A stretch of 64,000 nucleotides of DNA from assembly GCA_943736015.1 (NCBI GenBank), contig OX031058.1, forward strand, positions 19,617,001 to 19,681,000, written 5' to 3'. The notes under the pieces were generated by a model. It searched no databases and was not told where the DNA came from. It was given only the letters and a program-made list of their open reading frames with translations. The stretch comes from Tridacna crocea. Lineage: Eukaryota; Mollusca; Bivalvia; Cardiida; Cardiidae. Position 1 is the first letter of the stretch; every line of letters begins with the position of its first letter. Below, in pieces: positions 59,436-64,000 of this stretch. The translations under genes were made by a program, and so were the position numbers.

Positions 59436-60116
59436 GTAAGGCTCTTGATGAACAAAGATTAGTTCTGTATCAGAGGCCAATCTCCAGATAGAGGGAGAGA
59501 ATTTGCTTTCAAAATTGAAAATGTTATTATTCTCCACTTTACACTATGTTGTAGGTACTCACTAGGTTCATCTCATTGAGACAATTCTAGTGAGTATCCG
59601 CAATGTTGGGTTGAAGAGAAATATTGGATTTAGAATACCATCACTCCCTCGTATCTGGAGTTCTCTCAGAAGACAAATATAAGACATGTCAACACTGAAA
59701 GCCTTTTCAGATAACAAAATCTACCTAGACTTTACTTGGGGGAAAAAGGGACAAAATTTGATATTTTTTAGTCATATTTAATTTTTTAACTTCAAATGCT
59801 TTCCATTTGGACAAGTCTAAAATTTTGTCATAAGGTAAAGAGTTGAGACTTGGAATTGTGAAGTAAAGAGCTGGCTATTTTGTGTTACTAATATTCATTC
59901 TCATTATTCCCTAGATAACAAAACGATGTTGAAAAAGAAGGTTTCTATGCTACTTTATTGAGCTCCATACCTCTAGAAATAGTGTAGCAGGAGACAATTT
60001 TGAAAACTTGAATGCATGAATTAGAGATTGATACATGTAAAATCATTGTTGCAAAGGAGATTGGGGCCAACTTTTCTTTGACAGGTCAATTAGTGACAAT
60101 CATTGACCTACGGTAA

Positions 60117-60499
60117 TTAAAGCTCCTTCCCCAGTAGTACTGCCCTCCACAATATTTCTTACTCTAGAGGACTCCATATAACCCACACCCACACCCAACC
60201 TTAACTGGTAGTTGGAGACTGGGCAAACTTCCAAATGTAAGATAACTTCACTAAAACGCAGTCTGATGAAAGTTATTGATGAAATATATCCTGTAAATAA
60301 ACTTACCGGTGTGGTATTGACATAATCCGAATTATACATGTACTTCACAAAGCAATGTCATTAACACACTTCCAACACCATTACAAACTTCTGGCAATGC
60401 AAAATTTGTCAACTTACTTTAAAAAAATCTTTTAGAAAGTCAAGAATCCAAAACTAGCATTCCATATAGATTGTGAATGCTATTTTATTTCCAAGTGAA
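60117..60499 (+). repeat. Dispersed repeat, uninterrupted copy
   Basis: It matches 55321-55724 and has a single CAAGTGAA at 60492-60499 where the other copy has two flanking an insertion, so it serves as the empty site. Confidence 0.85.
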
Positions 60500-60558
60500 T
60501 CATGATTGGCAGTAGATTTTGCCTCAATACAACAGGTCTTTCCAATATGGCAACCACT

Positions 60559-61819
60559 TAGACTGGTTACCGCCCCTGATACACTACGTGTATAGGGACC
60601 GGTACAGGCTAATCGAAACGGGGCGAATTCTGCCCGTATTATGCGAGGTAACTGTGCAAGTAGTAACTTAGAGTAGCGTCTCTTGATTTTTGTGTGTATG
60701 TTTTTGGTGGGTGTAAAAAGCAATAGCTATGAAAATAATATCCAATATTACTGTCTTTTAAAGTGATTGTTTTGTGATCATAATATAATTAATTATGCAT
60801 GGTATCATTTCAACAAACAGTAGGTGAATGTCTAAAATTTGATAGAAAAAAAAAGTTACTGATTATAAGAGTATTATTTGATTATTATGTTTATAATAAA
60901 AGCTAAATTAATGAATACATGAAAAAATTTCAAGTGCTGACGTTGAACTTTTACTTAAAAAAATTTAACATCAAAATAACAAATATAATGCACAAGTTTG
61001 TACTTGATAAAGCAGAAAGGGTAAGATAATCAATTATCTTATAAATTGAATTGTAGGTTGCAATTCTCAAAGATTAAAGTCTGTTGTCCCTTTGAAGAAG
61101 CCTGCAGAGATAAGCCTAGGGGCAATAAAACACATGTGGTGTCTAATTATCATTTAATTCTCCCTTAACATTTAATTTCTTTGTTTTGTAAGGAATTAAA
61201 GAAGCATGTTTCAACATTTACTAGCAACTGTTTGGGGGGAAAAATTCAAAGGGGGGAAAATTGCTTGCCGAATATTTATGTATTACTCAGTTGTTCAGAT
61301 GTCTAATAGTCAAAAAATTAAATGAATAAAGAATTTAGAGAGGATTTGAAATAAAAGTATATAATTAACCCATTACCAGACGACCAAATTTTAGACTAGT
61401 CCAAATTGAAACAAATTGCAGACGACATTTTAAAGAGCATTTAAATTGAAAATGAGTACTATATAGGGTAGAACAAATTGTGAGAAAAGGAGAAATTGCT
61501 TGTTACAAGTAGTTTCTCCTTTTCTCACAATGGAATGTTCATATTTCCCTCTCCTTTTTATTAAAAAAAAAAAATAATCATTCTAGATGGAAAAGGTCCT
61601 TAAGTTATATATTATGCTCTATGAATACCTGTATTATATTATTTATTAATAACATAATAATCAAAATAAGAATGAAATAAAGTCAACTGAGCACATTGTC
61701 AGGTTACTCGATATATGTTTCGAGCCATTTCATTGGCCGTATCAATTATCCAATCACAGGGCACGGTACGATTAGCTTGTGCCTGTTGTAATACACGGTA
61801 TACAACGGTGGCCAGTTCA
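60559..61819. mobile_element. TIR element with 9-bp target duplication (MULE-like), 1261 bp
   Basis: It is flanked by GCAACCACT at 60550-60558 and 61820-61828. It starts TAGACTGGTTACCG and ends CGGTGGCCAGTTCA. The inverted similarity continues inwards (CAGGCTAATCG opposite CGATTAGCTTG). Nine-base duplications are typical of Mutator-like elements. No transposase frame is visible, and a hairpin MITE fragment is nested at 61365-61533. Confidence 0.8.
61365..61533 (-). mobile_element. TTAA-hairpin MITE, right end lost, nested in 9-bp-TSD element
   Basis: It starts TTAACCCATTACCAGACGAC. The hairpin has yet another inner pair, TTGCTTGTTACAAGTAG, with GTGAGAAAAGGAG answered by CTCCTTTTCTCAC. Confidence 0.8.
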
Positions 61820-62232
61820 GCAACCACTGTGCATACGGCACTGACTAAAACCATGGATCAAAGTATCATACTTACTTTACATGACGGTCCTGAAATTTCA
61901 GGAAATTGGCTGTGAAATGAGAGCGCCATATTGGTGTTTTGCATTACACCCCTGTGCCTCAATTAGGTGAAATATGGTACATAATTATGATTTATTGATT
62001 TTATATCTAATCTTAAAGATTTGCCACAATAATTGATTTTGACAGCAGGATTGACAAGGAATAGTGAAAAAGGCTTGGTTTTGAAAAAGATAATATTGGA
62101 ATAGAATGCTTTCACCTGTAATTTTACAAAATGATCTAAAATGTGAATAAGATTTTTAGAAAGAAAATCAGACAACAATGTTGCACTGTAGTCAAGGATA
62201 GTTTTATAATGAATATTTGATGTGTTTTTCAG

Positions 62233-62384
62233 AGAGGCCATGGTTCAATCTAAGACCCAAAAACTCAACAGCTTATGAAGAGCACCCCATGATGCTTCAC
62301 TGTATGGCATCAGGAGATCCCAAGCCAGTTATCTCTTGGCATAAAAACTATGGCAGAAATAATTGGGATCGCAATAGATTTACT
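62233..62384 (+). CDS. PTK7: PTK7-like receptor, exon for first half of Ig domain 7
   Basis: The acceptor TTTTTCAG ends at 62232 and the donor GTAAGT starts at 62385. Phase 1 in, phase 0 out. It encodes ERPWFNLRPKNSTAYEEH, then MMLHCMASGDPKPVISWHK with the first Ig cysteine, the GDPKP turn shared with vertebrate PTK7 Ig7, and the core tryptophan. NST is a potential N-glycosylation sequon. The exon ends NRFT and continues directly into the exon at 62843, across an intron of only 458 bp. Confidence 0.96.
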
Positions 62385-62842
62385 GTAAGTTTTCAGTGTG
62401 ATACCATCTTGAACATGTTTTAAGTGCCATTTTCATCATGATGCAAATAAATCATAGCCTCGTTTACGTGTATGTTCAAATTAAAACACTGTAATGACTT
62501 AACTTTGTACAAAACCACAAAATTTTACACTTGTCTACATTGGAAGCATTTGCAGAGACCAATTGAATGTGACTCAAATGGTATGATTTGTCTTTGAAAT
62601 GGTAGAAAATGTGGCTGGAGAAGGGGAAAATGCTGATTGATTTATACTTTATGCACCGGCAATTTCTCTCTTCTTTACCCTTTGAGCACCAAATGAGTAT
62701 AAACATAAACTTACATGGATGTTTCAGTTGCGAGGGTTCTCTGTCAGAATATATCAAACTTTTTGTTAATACAGTATTTAGAATCAGATACAAATATGGT
62801 AAGAGTCAGTGATTTGGGACTAAAGTCTCCTTTTTTTTCCAG
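62385..62842 (+). other. PTK7: Intron inside Ig7 (458 bp, phase 0)
   Basis: This is the shortest intron seen here. Even so, about 62497-62700 is a degenerate copy of the TTAA-hairpin family, recognisable from its outer segments, while its central hairpin is eroded. Confidence 0.9.
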
Positions 62843-62963
62843 CAATTTGCTAATGGTACGCTGCATATATCTAAAGTGTACATGGAGGACCAAGGCATGT
62901 ACAGATGTATAGCAAATAACAGTGCAGGAACCATCAATACCACAGCTTATTTATATGTAGCCA
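62843..62963 (+). CDS. PTK7: PTK7-like receptor, exon for second half of Ig domain 7
   Basis: The acceptor TTTCCAG ends at 62842 and the donor GTAAGT starts at 62964. Phase 0 in, phase 1 out. It encodes FANGTLHISKVYMEDQGMYR followed by CIANNSAG, with the second Ig cysteine and two sequons (NGT and NNS), and ends TTAYLYVA. The matching vertebrate segment ends APLYVVDKP, so this is the last extracellular Ig domain, just before the juxtamembrane linker. Confidence 0.96.
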
Positions 62964-63953
62964 GTAAGTACAAATTTGTCCATCCATATTTTTGTCACAA
63001 TCAAAATGATATTCTGCTTTGCTTCTTTCCCTGTGCTCTATACCATATCTTTCAGTAATGTAGCAGGTTTTATTTTTTTTCAAACGACAAGTGATGAAAC
63101 TTTAAATATCATCATGTTTTAGAATCAGATAGTGGACACTGTAGATCAAAGATCAGATAGAATTATAGTCTTTAACTCATTTCCAAACGACAAAGTTTTA
63201 GGTTTGACCAAATTGAAAACATTTGCAGACAACAAAATAAAAGTGACTGAAAATTTGAAACTTGTTTTGTGAAGGGTAGAAAACAATGTGGGAAAAGGAG
63301 AAAATGCTGGTTACCAGCATTTTCTCCATTTCCCAAATGTTTTGCAAAAGCTTTTTTTTCAGGGTCGTCAAAAGTAGGGATTGTGTGGTAATGGGTTAAT
63401 ACTCTATATTGATGTGTTGGCAAAAGCTACTTGTATTATTGATAGGGTTAACTTTATACAGTGGGTTAACTCTATACATAGACAAAATTATAAACTTCTC
63501 CAAATTAACAGTACACGTAAAAGCATTTGTAGACAATAAGCTTGTTTTGTCCATAAAGGGGGGTTATCTTTGGAAGGGAAGAAAACATTGTGAGAAAATG
63601 CTGGATACTAGAATTTTCTCCTATTCCAACAGTGTTTTCAAAAGTTTTTCTTTTTTCCTCAGAGTATTCAAAACTCAGGATTTCTTTGTAAAGGTTTCTT
63701 AATTAGAACAGGATTCTTGGTCCTTTAGAGCTCTCTACTTCACTTTTGGATTTGTAATCATGAAATCCTGGCTTGATTACCACCGGTGGTTCAAAGCAAG
63801 GAACTGCATTGCCCAGCCCTAATAATGCTGAACACACGAATGATATAAGTGAGCTGTCACTCTGACATGACTGAAATAATGTATAAAAAGTGTAAAACCC
63901 TGCTTGGACAATTAAAACAGGATACAAAATGTTATTTCTGTTTCCTTTTTCAG
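62964..63953 (+). other. PTK7: Intron between Ig7 and juxtamembrane exon (990 bp, phase 1)
   Basis: Most of it is a full hairpin element (63172-63399) and a more degenerate copy (about 63465-63690). Half of a short GATC-containing palindromic repeat lies near 63138-63160. Confidence 0.88.
63172..63399 (-). mobile_element. TTAA-hairpin MITE, complete
   Basis: It starts TTAACTCATTTCCAAACGAC and ends GTGTGGTAATGGGTTAA. The palindrome around GGTTACC is near perfect. It lies between the last Ig7 exon and the juxtamembrane exon. Confidence 0.88.
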
Positions 63954-64000
63954 ATAAACAATATTATAGAAACTATTTCAATTCATCGCCTAGATCAACT
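63954..64000 (+). CDS. PTK7: PTK7-like receptor, start of juxtamembrane exon (cut by window end)
   Basis: The acceptor TTTTTCAG ends at 63953. With the single base carried over from the previous exon the frame stays open and reads NKQYYRNYFNSSPRST to the window edge. It follows directly on Ig7, at the place where vertebrate PTK7 has a serine/proline-rich linker before its transmembrane helix. The exon should continue into the transmembrane segment beyond the window. The short length limits certainty, but splice site, phase and position all agree. Confidence 0.8.
   Translation, partial: MNNIIETISIHRLDQ

Larger units (their letters stand above)
59436..62232 (+). other. PTK7: Intron between Ig6 and Ig7 (2,797 bp, phase 1)
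   Basis: It contains a degenerate hairpin element near 59680-59850, the intact copy of a dispersed repeat (60117-60499), and a 1261-bp transposon-like element with its own nested hairpin copy. 61830-62232 holds nothing I recognise. Confidence 0.9.

Noticed and set aside
60454..60723. 89-codon minus-strand frame across the left end of the 9-bp-TSD element
   Set aside because: It crosses the insertion boundary, so it cannot be an ancestral gene, and no transposase motif is visible.

Overview
This window is a piece of a eukaryotic nuclear genome, almost certainly from a bivalve mollusc. It is AT-rich. Its coding content is a few short exons with GT/AG splice sites, separated by long introns full of repeats. 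The repeats include pearl/CvA-like tandem-repeat elements with (GTCC)n tracts, tRNA-derived SINEs and foldback elements of the kind known from bivalves. The species cannot be named from the sequence.

One gene runs along the + strand and spans at least 18547-64000. It is an orthologue of PTK7 (Drosophila off-track, otk), a receptor with seven immunoglobulin-like domains and a catalytically dead kinase. The window holds seven complete internal exons and the start of an eighth. They encode Ig4 (two exons), Ig5 (two), Ig6 (one), Ig7 (two) and the beginning of the juxtamembrane linker. All junctions keep frame: phase 1 at every domain boundary, and phase 2, 0 and 0 inside Ig4, Ig5 and Ig7. The signal peptide, Ig1-3, transmembrane segment and pseudokinase domain lie outside the window or were not recognised. 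Ig4 lacks both canonical disulfide cysteines, whereas Ig5-7 keep theirs.

Layout: 1-18546 is non-coding, presumably the 3' part of an upstream intron. The Ig4 exons (18547-18676 and 40854-41020) are separated by a 22 kb intron. The Ig5 exons are 45350-45489 and 57452-57599. Ig6 is 59160-59435. The Ig7 exons are 62233-62384 and 62843-62963. The next exon starts at 63954.

The non-coding DNA is dominated by one TTAA-flanked family of about 0.2 kb with a near-perfect central hairpin. I count roughly 70 copies and fragments by eye. Onto this are layered three families of pearl/Helentron-like elements with tandem arrays of 165, 166 and 145 bp units, a hAT-like element with 8-bp duplications, a pair of 9-bp-duplication elements (1261 bp and its 81-bp deletion form), a TA-flanked 1.1 kb element carrying a SINE, an LTR-like insertion, and several foldback repeats. 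Many are nested, up to three insertion events deep in an older host repeat, so the order of insertion can be read directly. No prokaryotic genes, rRNA genes, intact tRNA genes or CRISPR arrays were seen.
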